This document shows positions 1 to 11,402 of a stretch of 64,000 nt of DNA, one piece after another (position 1 is the first letter of the stretch; each line of letters starts with the position of its first letter). The DNA lies in the NCBI RefSeq assembly GCF_032854445.1, contig NC_088297.1:10440163-10504162 (forward strand), read 5' to 3'. A program made the position numbers and the translations under genes. This DNA comes from Liolophura sinensis. Its lineage: Eukaryota; Mollusca; Polyplacophora; Chitonida; Chitonidae. A model generated the notes under the pieces. The model did no database searches, was not told the DNA's origin, and worked only from the letters and a program-made list of their open reading frames with translations.

Positions 1-525
1 TTCAAAGCGTCAAACTATGCTACAGTCATCTGTTCAATGCTTCATACTATGCTACAGTCATCTGTTCAAAGCTTCATACTATGCTACAGTCATCTGTTCA
101 AAGCGTCATACTATGCTACAGTCATCTGTTCTGTTCAAAGCGTCATACTATGCTACAGTCATCTGTTCAAAGCTTCATACTATGCTACAGTCATCTGTTC
201 AAAGCGTCATACTATGCTACAGCCATCTGTTCAAAGCGTCATACTATGCTACAGTCATCTGTTCAAAGCTTCATGCTACAGCCATCTGTTCAAAACTTCA
301 TACTATGCTACAGTCATCTGTTCAAAACTTCATGCTATGCTAGCCATCTGTTCAAAGCTTCTTGTTATGCTAGTCATCTGTTCAAAGCGTCATACTATGA
401 TACAGCCACCTGTTCAAAGCGTCATACTATGATACAGCCATCTGTTCAAAACTTCATACTATGCTGTAGTCATCTGTTCAAAACTTCATACTATACTGCA
501 GTCATCTGTTCAAAGCTTCGTGCTG
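1..525. repeat. 32-bp minisatellite
   Basis: Tandem array of about 16 copies of a 32-bp unit built around CTATGCTACAGTCATCTG followed by TTCAAAGC(G/T)TCATA. Copies diverge and shorten toward the right end. The array runs off the left edge of the window, so its true size is unknown. Reading frames across it are low-complexity artefacts of the repeat. Confidence 0.95.
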
Positions 526-2039
526 TGTTAGTTCAGGTCTATGACTGCATGAGTCTAGACGTAAAAAACATTTCGTATATCATATGTTTTCATTTTAACC
601 CTGCGTACAGACTGCTCAGGCTATGACCTTGAAAATTGGTCAGTATATTAACAAAATCATGCCATTTGAATGTTCAAAGTTTGAAAGGGTTTGAACAAAG
701 GGTAATGGAGCAATACAGCATCAAAGTACGGCCCATTTTTTATGCCCACCCGATATAAGTTGTCGATAATCAAAACATGTATCTCATTTGCGCTTTCGTT
801 GCAACTGTTCATGTATCCAACGTGGCGATTTAACTCAGTCTCCTCAGTTCATGGTTTCTTTTCATAGATCGCGGCCGGAGATTTAATTTCATTGGTGTAT
901 TCTTTGCTGTGATGACCCAACATTTTACTAAGTTAATCTCTGGGCGTTTAATGGAGACAAGAAACACACACACATACGCACACACACACGCACACACACG
1001 CGCACACACTCACGCCAAACAAATGTTAATCAAATTAAGAAAATTTTTTAGAAGGGCTAATATGTTGCTTGGACTCGAGAATTAACAAAATTATGGCGTA
1101 ATGTCTGCAGAAGAGAATAAATGAATGATGATGGTTGAACAGTACATTGGTAGTATTTGAGCTATATCGTGGCGACTGGTTGAAAGGATGTTTATATTTG
1201 TATGCTGGAGTTTTTACAAAGTACTTAACAATATTTCAGTCATATGTCTGGGGGAATGGAAGAAATGACTAGTACATATTAAAATGGTGTCCGAGAATAC
1301 ACATCAATATATGAATAAGAATTGACCACAAGGGAAAGTATCTGGTGGCGATTACGCCAGAGAACCGCTATACCCGGAAATCATCAATAATCAGCAGGTA
1401 CATTTAGCTGGTTTGCGACGGTTATTGATTGCTAAGTACCCTTATCTCTTGATAACCTCCATTAACACCTGATGAAGTTCAACAATCCAACGCCGGCTGG
1501 CCTTAAAAGCTAACGGACATGAGCATTGTGAAGGAATTCCTTATCTTTAACCTATGGCTTGAGGTTTTTTCTCGTATTGATCGACCGTGTAGCCAGTCAG
1601 CTAAGAGGCACTCTCGGGATGCTAAGGTTTTCTTGGCGGCATCTTTGAAGATTGACCTGCCATAGGTCAATTTACCTGCGCCAGGTGAGTGTCCTTTGAT
1701 GATGGCCGCTTTTGAAAGGTGTGGAATCAATTGAGGCGTGCTAGCGGGAAATGAGCAGTGTCACTCCCCATTAACGTGTCACTTTCTCTCTCTCCCTCTT
1801 ATTCGAAGGCTTATTCGCCTTGAATTATTTCGCAAAATTATTTGGCATAAGAATGAAATTAACATCTTGACACTTTTAGTGGAAAAGTTCACAGTCAAGT
1901 GGGGATAAAAAGAATAAAAACAGACGAGTATCCACGCTAAGTGACATGTCAGGCTGACTTATTGATGTTTGATTGATTTATTGGCTTAGTTGTCCATTTA
2001 TTCGTACATGTGCTCAGTCGTTTACTTGTAAACGACGTG
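526..2039. other. gene-free stretch with a CA microsatellite
   Basis: No coding exon recognised. A degenerate (CA)n microsatellite lies at about 966-1014. The rest is unique-looking AT-rich sequence. Confidence 0.5.
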
Positions 2040-3270
2040 TACTACATACGTAGTCTCGATCATAACACGCACTACATACATATTTCATAATGTCTGGACC
2101 CCAAACAACGTACCACATGCGAATATCACAAATAATACTAAACGGCGTACTTCATATCTATACCACATATAAGGATAATACCAAACACCGTACCACATAC
2201 GAATATCACAAAGGCTAATAGCAAGCCACTCTCTGCAAACAAATACACAAAGGACAATACCAAACGACGTATCACATACGTATTTATTAAAGAGGATAAC
2301 AAACCGTGTACTACATGCCTATACCATATGTAAGGATAATACCAAACGACGTCCTTCATACCTATACCACATATAAATATAATACCAAACGACGTACTAC
2401 ATACCTATGCTACATATAAAGATAATACCAAACGACGTACTACATACCTACACCATATGTAAGGATAACACCGAACCACGTGCTACATGCTAATACCACA
2501 TATACAGATAATACCAAACGACGTACTACATACTTATACAATATACAGGAATGATAGAAAACGGCGTACCGCATACCTTTACCATATATAAGGATAATAC
2601 CCATACCATACATACGGATAATACCAAACGATGTACTACACACGTATACCATATACAAGCATGATAACAAATGACGTACTACATATTTATATCACGTGTA
2701 AGGATAATACCAAACGACGTGCTTCATAATTATACCACATATAAGGATAATACCAAACGATATACCTAAACTATATATAAGGATAATACCAAACGACGTA
2801 CTATATACCTGAACGATACATGAGGATAATACCAAACAGCGTACTACATACCTATACCACCATATATAAGGATAATACCAATACCATATATAAGGAAAAT
2901 ACCAAACGACGTACTGCACACGTATGCCATATATAGGCATGATACCAAACGACGTACTGCACACGTATACCATATATAGGCATAATACCAAAAGAGGTAC
3001 TACATATTCATATCACGTGTAAGGATAATACCAAACGACGTACTACATGCCTCTATCATATAAAAGGATAATACCAAACGACGTACTACATACCTATACC
3101 ATATATAAGAATGATACCAAACGACGCACTACACACGTATACCATATATAGGCATGATACCAAATGACGTACAACATATTTATATCACGTGTAGGATAAT
3201 ACCAAACGATGTGCTACATAATTATACCACATATTTGGATAATACCAAACGACGTACTATACAACTGACA
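2040..3270. repeat. about 43-bp minisatellite
   Basis: About 28 tandem units of 40-44 bp with the core GGATAATACCAAACGACGTA followed by CTACATACCTATACCATATA. Units differ by small indels and by variants such as TATCACGTGTAAGG, which recur at 2692, 3014 and 3183 and suggest block (multi-unit) duplication. Minus-strand frames of 70-100 codons here are repeat translations, not genes. Confidence 0.93.
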
Positions 3271-3439
3271 CGTGTAACGAAAGCTATTACATACAGCTGA
3301 AAGTTTATGTTCTAGAAAGGAAAGTCTTAAAGGTACTGTCTGTATATATTCATTTATTGTATTGATAGACTGACGTTGTAATAATCGAATGAATGAATAA
3401 ATGATTATGACTTACTATCATAATAAAGAATGATTGAAT

Positions 3440-3745
3440 AATAGTCATGAAGATGAATAAATGAATGAGTGAGTGAGTTAGTTGGTGAGTGAGTGGGTGG
3501 GTTTGATATCGGTGGTTGGCGGAATTAATGACTGAATGAATGAAGTGATTGATTGATTGGCTAGGTGAGTGAGTGAGTAAATGATTGGTTGATTGATTGA
3601 CTGACTCGTTGCTTGATTGATTGATTGATTGATTGACTGATTGATTGATTGAGTGAGGGGATGAGTGAGGGGATGAGTGAGGGGGTGAGTGAGGGGGTGA
3701 GTGAGGGGGTGAGTGAATGAATGAATGGATGGAATGAGTGAGTGA
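3440..3745. repeat. tetranucleotide simple repeats (GAGT / GATT)n
   Basis: Mixed (GAGT)n, (GATT)n and GAGG-rich tracts. The stretch at 3655-3715 has repeated GAGTGAGGGG units. It is a compound microsatellite. Confidence 0.9.
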
Positions 3746-4069
3746 GTGAATTAATGGGGGAATGAATTAATCCCCAAATCAATATAAGGATGAATGATCA
3801 TCATGATGAATGAAAAAGATGATCATCACGATGAACGAAAAAATGATCACCATGATGAATGACGAATGGTGCATACATGATGGTTGAAGACATACATGAA
3901 GTTGATTCAAACATACCAATAGTTCGGACAATTTATGGACCGCTTGAATTGGATATATCTGCATAGATTATATGAAGGCAATCTGCTACTGTACTGACCA
4001 CTCATTTGTACTGACCACTCATTTGCACTGGCCACTCTTTTTTACTGATGGTTATCTTTTGTGAGCATT

Positions 4070-4207
4070 CTTCCAGCAACCTGCGGATGGTCGTGGGTTT
4101 CCCCGGGATTCTGTCCTGTTTCCTCCCACCATAATGCTGGCCGTCGTGGTCTAAGTGAAACATTCTTGAGTACGGCGTAAAACTCCAATTAAAGTAATAA
4201 ATAAATA
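4070..4207 (+). mobile_element. SINE type A, 3' part
   Basis: Contains CAACCTGCGGATGGTCGTGG, CCTCCCACCATAATGCTGG and CTTGAGTACGGCGTAAAA, ending in (AAATA)n. It lacks the tRNA-like head. The same body and tail recur at 16.0, 22.6, 31.2, 34.6, 41.9 and 59.2 kb in this window. Confidence 0.88.
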
Positions 4208-5223
4208 GTGCAAAACATGTACAGTACAGCGGTAAACGATGTTAGTTAACATCCGCATGAAAAAATAGTACAAATGTGCCGCCTGGTGTGATAACTCAGA
4301 GTCACACTGAAAAGCGTTGCTAACAAAATAGTTTGTGCGGTAATGTTGACAGTGCTGACAATGAATCATTGACCGACCTTTCTATTAGTTGACCAATCAT
4401 TAACTGACCAATCGTTTACTGATAAAGTATTTACTGACCAGTAAAACCACCCATTGATCTACCAATCAATGACTGACCAATCATTGACAGGCTACTAATT
4501 TACTAACCACCCATTGGTTGACCAATCAATGACTCGCCTGTCATTCTCTACTCTGTCAATTTCTGGCAAATCATTCCCCATTACTATCTCGTCTCCTATA
4601 TACCAGTCCAATCGATTCCCCTATAGATATAGTCCGTCTCAGCCGTCCATCAAAGTCCGTAAATCAACACATTGATTATCTTACCTCGATAACAGTCCAG
4701 CACTGCAGGTAATCGATATATCAACTGACCGATTTGACAGGCAGATATTTATACCAACTGCTCTAATCAATAAAACTATAGATTATACATTGGTTCCTGG
4801 CAGGGAACGAAAATGCATGGCAATTTAAGCATCGGCATGTGTCGGTGTGCTTCCGGGTCATATACTCTTCCCTTTAAGTGAATTTTCATTGACTTTTTTA
4901 ATCGAATGTAAGGCTGTTCTGAGCGACAGAGTCATGAAATGGCAGGTTAATTTGTTAATTGGCAGTAACATTATATCGTCTTGGGACACATTTTAATAGT
5001 GAAATAACACACTATCGTAGCCAGTGACATATCTTTACTGTACAACAGAGGAGTTTTCGATTCGAACTCTTTCATCAGCAAATGTGGCCTTTTTACACTC
5101 TAGGTTGTTGTCTTTTATATTGTATTCCTGAATAGACCTGGATTCTGCTGGTGGACTAAGCAATCCCGTGGCCTGGTCCCATTGCATCGTTTTAGTGTAT
5201 TTATATATTATATGCGGTTGTAG
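4208..5223. other. gene-free stretch with degenerate GACCAATCATTGACT repeats
   Basis: Between 4370 and 4530 there are short degenerate repeats of the type TGACCAATCATTGACTGACC. Nothing else recognised. Confidence 0.5.
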
Positions 5224-5455
5224 TACAGTATTTTTAGCAATTCTAGATCAGCTCTAATGAGCTGCGATTAATATTACTGCATTTGTTGTACCGGTGCCTA
5301 ATTCTACTTATTCATGGTGCTAGGGGGCTTGTAATTTGCAACTTTTTAAGGATTTACATGGACAATTAGGTGATGAAATTGACAGAAGGTCGCATATCAC
5401 CGGTTGCGTGTGACCATTTGCCAACTATCACCCTGTCAGCTGCTCACATGGTACA
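5224..5455 (+). repeat. dispersed element D1, copy 1
   Basis: Shares an ordered series of blocks (AATTCTAGA, CATGGTGCTAGGG, a CATGnACA block, GTGTGACCATTTGCCA) with 14935-15165 (reverse strand) and 20770-21015. It has no SINE tail and no coding capacity. It is probably a non-autonomous transposon or other dispersed repeat. Confidence 0.6.
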
Positions 5456-5720
5456 ATAGGACTTTTTTCACCTTCATTTATAAAAGAGCTCGAACTCGAA
5501 ACTCACCTCTTTATTCAAAATACCGCAACTACTAAAATTACCTAGTAAACCCACACAAATGAATGAGCAAACTTCACAGGTGCTTGGTGAAGCCGCATTG
5601 CAGAAAAGGAGAGTGATATGGGTGTCAAACGGGCTATACAGGGAGACCTGAATCGGAATACGCAACCACGATGGTATATGGTAACACACAATAGTAGTTA
5701 GCAAGCAACCACTTTATAGA

Positions 5721-5744
5721 CGGTGGGGGGTGGGGGGGGGGAGT
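5721..5744 (+). other. G-run cluster, potential G-quadruplex
   Basis: GGTGGGGGGTGGGGGGGGGG-type tract with four or more runs of at least three G on the plus strand. No nearby gene is recognised. Confidence 0.5.
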
Positions 5745-5854
5745 GGATTAGAATATATGAAAGCCATATTCTTCGGCGAACATGAGCGCTTTACAAAGAA
5801 CTGCATTCTACATTCTACAGAAAAATACTATAACTGTTGCTCTGTGACCTTTCA

Positions 5855-6027
5855 TTCACTGAATCGGCACCACAAGGGATTAACTCCCTTGCGGTGATCC
5901 CCTTTGCCTAATGGCCGGGAGAATGGTTTACCCCAGCTCGCTCCACCCATAAAAAAATACGACCATCTAAGTGGAAAGTGAGTATAGTGTTTAACAATAA
6001 ATAAATAAATAAATAAATAAATAAATA
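5855..6027 (+). mobile_element. SINE type B 3' fragment
   Basis: CTCCACCCATAAAA, GACCATCTAAGTGGAAAGTG and a (AAATA)n tail at 5997-6027. This is the type-B tail also seen at 12.4, 41.3 and 46.3 kb. The 5' part is diverged. Confidence 0.6.
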
Positions 6028-6189
6028 CAAGAAAATGGGACCGTCGTGCTAGCTGATGACACAAATCTATATAGATATGCCTCAAAACAGGCATTCGTAC
6101 ACCTTCATACAGGGGCCACCGTCACAAAAACTTCGTAAGTCCAATTTCTCGGACCTTTGCTCGCACAAGACGTTGTCTTGGTTATAGTG

Positions 6190-7122
6190 TCATAAGTCGA
6201 TATCAGTGCGAGATAAGTTACGGAAATTTGCAATACGAGGTTTTGTGAAATGTGGTGTGGTGAAACCAGAGGGCCCTGATCTGTGACAATAATTGTTAGC
6301 GTGTTTATGGAACCAAAGCTTAAACAAACTCACGGAACGACCACAGAGTGTATCAGTGAAGTGTTTACTCACCCTGCCGAAGTCGAAGGTTACCTTAGAG
6401 CGTTTCTTCCGTCGCACGTTGTAATGATTGCCTGTTCTAAGTTCGGCTCGTACCATCGCGAATGCCCGTCGCCATTTCATCGTTACTTTGGTCGTTCGCT
6501 TCCAGTGAACCTTTTTCCCGAGGTTAACTTTTGACCTTTCCCACCGAACACGAGGCGGGGTTAGACAGCTTTTTGGTGTCAACGTCAGTTGTTCATCAAC
6601 GGAAGATTTCCGTTGCTGAATCAGATTTATGTCGTCGTCATCGCCGACGAATGCCTCGTTAGTTTGATCCTTGTATTTGTCTTTGTCAATACATTCGATG
6701 GTCTTTTCGTCACAGATTTTTTCTCTTACGTTGTCGTCATCGTCGACGAAAGCCTCGTTAGTTTGTTCATTGCCTTTATATCTGTCACTAAATTCGATGG
6801 TCTTGGTCTCGTTGACTTGGTTGTTTTTGTTTGAAGACACGTTGTCGTTGTGGAGTGCAGATTTTCTTACAGCACTTTCTTTGGTGCCAGCAATGTCTAA
6901 GTTACCATCGTTGTAAATACACGGATTTGCTGCCTTTACGTCAATACCTTGATCACGTTCCTCGTAAAATCTCTTCAGGATATCACCATTATTGCTGTAA
7001 CGCTTCTCTCGACGAAATGAGTCATTGGGATTTTCAGTGACGTCACTGTCCTCTGATGACGTAACGGACCCTGTGGAGTCCCCGTCAAACGTAACAGTGT
7101 CCAGGGAATATGACTGACTCAT
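6190..7122 (-). CDS. unrecognised 310-residue protein with RVxF-like motifs
   Basis: Uninterrupted ATG-to-stop frame of 310 codons. I do not recognise the family. The N-terminal half is acidic and Ser/Asp/Glu-rich. It contains an internal duplication: the TIE...QTNEAFVDDDD block at residues about 108-130 recurs at about 141-164 as TIE...QTNEAFVGDDDD. From residue 185 it is strongly basic (RVRW at 191, KKVHW at 203, KWRR at 216, RRKKRSKVTF at 237-246). These three sites fit the loose RVxF consensus for protein phosphatase 1 docking, but short motifs like this arise by chance. No signal peptide or membrane segment is visible. Frames on the opposite strand overlap it but are shorter and hydrophobic shadows. 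It could be an intronless gene, or one exon of a larger one. The biased composition and internal repeat favour real coding sequence; function unknown. Confidence 0.6.
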   Translation of the reverse strand: MSQSYSLDTVTFDGDSTGSVTSSEDSDVTENPNDSFRREKRYSNNGDILKRFYEERDQGIDVKAANPCIYNDGNLDIAGTKESAVRKSALHNDNVSSNKNNQVNETKTIEFSDRYKGNEQTNEAFVDDDDNVREKICDEKTIECIDKDKYKDQTNEAFVGDDDDINLIQQRKSSVDEQLTLTPKSCLTPPRVRWERSKVNLGKKVHWKRTTKVTMKWRRAFAMVRAELRTGNHYNVRRKKRSKVTFDFGRVSKHFTDTLCGRSVSLFKLWFHKHANNYCHRSGPSGFTTPHFTKPRIANFRNLSRTDIDL

Positions 7123-8074
7123 TGCTTGTCACAACGTGTCAGATAAATAGTTTAAAACCCTCTCGAAAGCGTGCCCGAAAAAAAGGCAGGTAAATGTACG
7201 TTTTAACTCTCTCTTGATGATACTGGTAAACTTGCAACTATAGCTGTTTGAAAGATTCTTTTTTTTTGAAAGAAGGGTTAAACCAAAGAACTCATATTTA
7301 CTACATATTTAGCTGGAATTTATGACCCCTCTGACGACTGCTGATGTGATATATGACTCTCCTGCATACCGACAATACTTTCTATCCTTTGGGTTAGCCA
7401 TTTTGCTTCCATTGAGGATGAACTTATCACAAAATGCCGAAATTTTCCTCGAGATCTTTTTTCATCAACAAAATAATCACTATAAAACACAAAACACCAT
7501 AATCCACTGTCAGCGGCACATGAATTCCATTCAGGACCTATCATGAAACTTTCTGCCCAAAAGACCGGAAGTTGTCCTGTCGTCTGCAAATTGAAAGCAA
7601 TTAGATACAAATTTCCGGGAGAAACTGATACACGTATTCTGATACCGACCTCGTTTCATGGTCCTAGAACTGGAAGGTTGGGGTTGTAAACTGCTCGTGG
7701 GATCCCCAGCATACGGTATAAATGGTATAAACGGTTTACGTCGGGCAATGTCGCGTGTCAGGATTCCGTCAACTTCAGACCTAAGAACAAAAGCCTCTCA
7801 CGAAAGCCTCTGGACAGATCGGCAGGGTTTAATGGTTAATCCGGTTCAGTAATTACATTGATCTTTGTCCTCGAGAGCAGATAAATGATATCCCTGTGGA
7901 TGTTATTCAGAGGAGGGTAAACAAACACTGCAGTGCGTCTGCGTGGATACAGGTGGGTAAACAGATGTCATGCTACAGAAGGCCAATGCCTGCGCTTTAT
8001 TTTTTAGCCTTCTTTGGACTTGTTCTGAAATGCATGGGAGGAGCATGAGTCATAAAGTATGCTTATTTATTCGT
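7123..8074. other. no gene recognised
   Basis: Upstream flank of the 310-residue ORF. No SINE, array or splice-supported exon seen. Short frames of 60-96 codons here show no recognisable domain. Confidence 0.4.
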
Positions 8075-8432
8075 TTTCGCTTATTTATTTATTTGTTTTT
8101 TTAATTGATGGTTGCTTAACGCCTTACTCAAGAATTTTTCATTTTGTCGCTTTTACGTGTGGAGGAAACTGGAGTGATGGTCGTAAACCAGCGACCACCG
8201 CAAGTTCCTGACAAACTGTACAACATGTGATGTAAATTAACATATCCACAAGACAAGTGGTATTCAACGAACATTGGATTGCGCAAATGGCCACACGAGC
8301 GTCGTCGACTGCTTAATGTCACACCGTGGGAATCTAAAGATTCCCTGTCCAAGCCCGGGTTTGAACCCGCATCTCGTATGTTCTAACTATTAAAAGGAAA
8401 GCATCCATAATCATCAAACTACGGCCCGCTCC
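8075..8432 (-). mobile_element. SINE type B, near full length
   Basis: Read on the minus strand it starts with a tRNA-like head (GGGCCGTAGTTTGATG...), has a good pol III B box (GCGGGTTCAAACCCGGG, 8350-8366), then TTTCCTCCAC and TTCTTGAGTAAGGCGTTAAG, and ends in an (AAATA)n tail. The head matches the element at 46035-46345. Confidence 0.75.
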
Positions 8433-9769
8433 CGATTGATTGATTAGTAATTAAGTAAACTTACATGTATATACAGGCTTACAATTACGAAGGCTGTGGA
8501 GTTAGGGTGGGTAGGGGTGTGGTTAGGTTGTCAGTCAGGGATGTCAGTACGATGATTGATGGAAGATATGAAAGACATTTTGGATTCTCGTGACTTACGT
8601 GAGTGTAATCTACATTCGATGTACAACTCATAAACATGTAATCATCACTGCATAATCACCTGTGAGGCAAAGTACGAGACGTGTCACAACAAAAAAAAAA
8701 CTAAAAAAAAAACACAATATCGAGAGGCTTGCTCGGGTACGCCCCATTGTGACCAGCTCTCACAGCCCTCAAACCAACCGGAAGTCACTTAACTACCAGT
8801 CTAATTGCTTTATCACGTGCCACGTGCTTTTTCGTCCTCACGGCAGTAACCTGTGCTTGTGACCCGGCTAATGGAGTATCCCAGCACGCGCTGCTTTGAT
8901 GTGAGCAGATCTAATCAGTGGCTAATTAGCCCACGAATTGTTTTACCGACTCTATGGCCGTAGTGCTGTTTTCTGTTTTTACCTGATTTCCGGCACGGAA
9001 TGCATTAAAGATCACGCCGACACTTAGCCCAGTATTTCTATAAATGTACAAAATAGCTGCACACACTCGGCGGAGTTGAGACCGGTAGACAACGCATGAA
9101 GCCTGCATCGTCCTTAGTAAATATGATTGTCTTAGTCTTTTAATTCATAACTGTGCAGGTTAATAGATTTTATGTTGTGGGCTTCCTGAAATGCTTGATT
9201 TATTGGAGCTACTCTCCCCGGTTAAGGAAAAGCGCATGCGCAGAATTCAGCGCCATGCCAATAGGAGCCATGGAATTTTCCTCGTTCCCGTGATCTCTGA
9301 AATTATAGCTCAGTATACACGGTGGCCTAAGACCCAACTCTATTCGACTTATGCAAAGCTCATTGTCATCGCAGCTTCTTGCTAGATGGTGTTGTTTGGC
9401 CATCTATAATAGAGGGACAGTGGAAATTGCAACACTCCATGCTCCATCAGAACGTCAGTAAGATGACTTCCAGGAAAATCTCGCGAGAGCCACGGGATGC
9501 CGCGAGGAGGGGTAACAGCTAGACGTCGGAAAGACATGTCTCTTTACACTGATTTTGATCATTATCAGTCCAGTGTAAAGACATTTTAACTTACTTTCTT
9601 TTGCATCCTCGACTTAGTGGTGTATACTTTGACTGGATAAAATATCCACGGGCCTCGTTTACAAACGGATCGCAGATGATCGTTACCTCCATAAAAATAT
9701 TTGGTTTTAACATGCTTTTCCTAGGTAGTTACAAGATACTTAGTCTGCAATCATTTTGTTCAACCGGGT
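8433..9769. other. no gene recognised
   Basis: Unique-looking sequence with short (A)n tracts at 8690-8712. No convincing exon, SINE or array. Confidence 0.4.
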
Positions 9770-10680
9770 CAGGTGTCCTGTCTGGTGTCGGCATACTCTG
9801 ATTAGGTGGCATATATGGTGTCATCATACCCTGACTAGATGTCCTGTCTTGTGTCAGTATACACTGACTGACCGGGTATCCTGTTTGGTGTCAGTATACT
9901 TTGAGTTGGTGTCCTGTTTGGTTTAAGTTTATACTCTGACTAGGTCGGGTGCCATATGTGGTATCAATATACTCAGACTGACCGGGTGTCCTGTCTGGTG
10001 TCAGTATACTCGGTGTAGGTATCTGGTATGGTGTATATTTACTCTGAATAGGCCGGATGTCATATCTGGTGTCAGTATACTCAGACTGACATGATGTCCT
10101 GCGTGGTGTCAGTATACTCTGAGTAGGTGTCTGGTATGGTGTAAGTTTTCTCTGAGTAGGCATCCGGCATGGTGCTATGTCTGGTGTCAGTATGCTCTGA
10201 CGAGGTCGGGTGTCATGTCTGGTGTCAGTATACTCTGACTAGGTCGGGTGCCATATGTGGTATCAATATACTCAGACTGACCGGGTGTCCTGTCTGGTGT
10301 CAGTATACTCTGTGTAGGTATCTGGTATGGAGTAATTTTAATCTGAATAGGCCGGGTGTCATATCTGGTGTCAGTATACTCAGACTGACATGATGCCCTG
10401 CATGGTGTCATTATACTCTGAGTAGGTGTCTGGTATGGTGTAAGTTTTCTCTGAGTAGGCATCCGGCATGGTGCTATGTCTGGTGTCAGTATGCTCTGAC
10501 GAGGTCGGGTGTCATGCCTGGCGTCAGTATACTTTCACTCGATCAGGTGTCCTATCTTGTGTGAGTATACTGGTCGGGTATCATATCTGGTGTCAGTATA
10601 TTATGACTGGCAGGATGTCATGCTTATTGTCAGTATACTCTGACTGGTCTGGTGTCAGGTCTGGTGTCTCCAGAGACAAT
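9770..10680. repeat. about 40-bp minisatellite with a 299-bp higher-order duplication
   Basis: Units of the type CTGACTAGGTCGGGTGTC followed by (CTG)TCTGGTGTCAGTATACT. A multi-unit block starting at 9931 is repeated at 10230, and another landmark at 10141 recurs at 10440. Both offsets are exactly 299 bp. Frames of 90/91 codons on the minus strand (MPTQRKLTPYQTPTQS...) are repeat translations at the same offset. Confidence 0.9.
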
Positions 10681-11402
10681 ACAAAAACAAGATAGTAGAC
10701 ACCGCCGTGAAATGACAGAAACAGTACTGAAAACGTTGCTACACCTTGTTTGTTAAACAAAGAAAAAAGGGGATACCACTCAATAGTCTTTGCATTCCTC
10801 TGCAGATTTGCGAAGATATACAGAATCCTGTATTTAATTAAAGATCGAAAGTGACGAATACAGATGCCTTTATTGGAATTCGGATAACATTTAATTCCTA
10901 TGACAATTCCGCCATTCCACGGAGAAAGTGTGACGAAATATTTCAGAAATAAAATACTGAGAAGAAAATAAAAATATAAAAAATGCCATCACCACAGCGT
11001 ATTTGTTCGTTGTGTGGTTCGAAATCTATACCCTAAAGTCTCCATGGCAATCCAAGAGATCTGTTACAGACCGAAATTTGTATGCGGGCAGGTAACGTTT
11101 ATTACATTCTCTGGAACCTTAATTAAACCGTACAGTGGTTGGGTGCTGTGGTTCTGATGAGCTGGCTTCATGATCTCAGAATTCGATTTATATTGGTTAT
11201 AAAAAATTGAAATCTTGTTTTGCTGTCAATCACTGAATGAGAAATTGTATTTTCAATTCCAATTCTTCCAGAAATAGATAAATGCCTCAAAGATCTAAAA
11301 AAGATACTTAAAAGCAATAAGTGTCATTATCTCTTAGTTTTGTCTGATCTGTAGACCTACGTGCGGACTGTATTTTGAGAGGCCATCACATCCTAAAATT
11401 TA
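10681..11402. other. 3' flank of the minus-strand aquaporin
   Basis: Downstream of the minus-strand aquaporin stop codon. A TTTATT (AATAAA on the minus strand) at about 10869-10874 is a possible polyadenylation signal about 530 nt past the stop. No other feature recognised. Confidence 0.35.

Noticed and set aside
1-525. CRISPR-like direct repeats
   Set aside because: Units are contiguous with no unique spacers, as in all other arrays here, and the context is animal.
2138-2991. Tyr/Ile-rich frames that look like membrane proteins
   Set aside because: Translations of the about 43-bp minisatellite.
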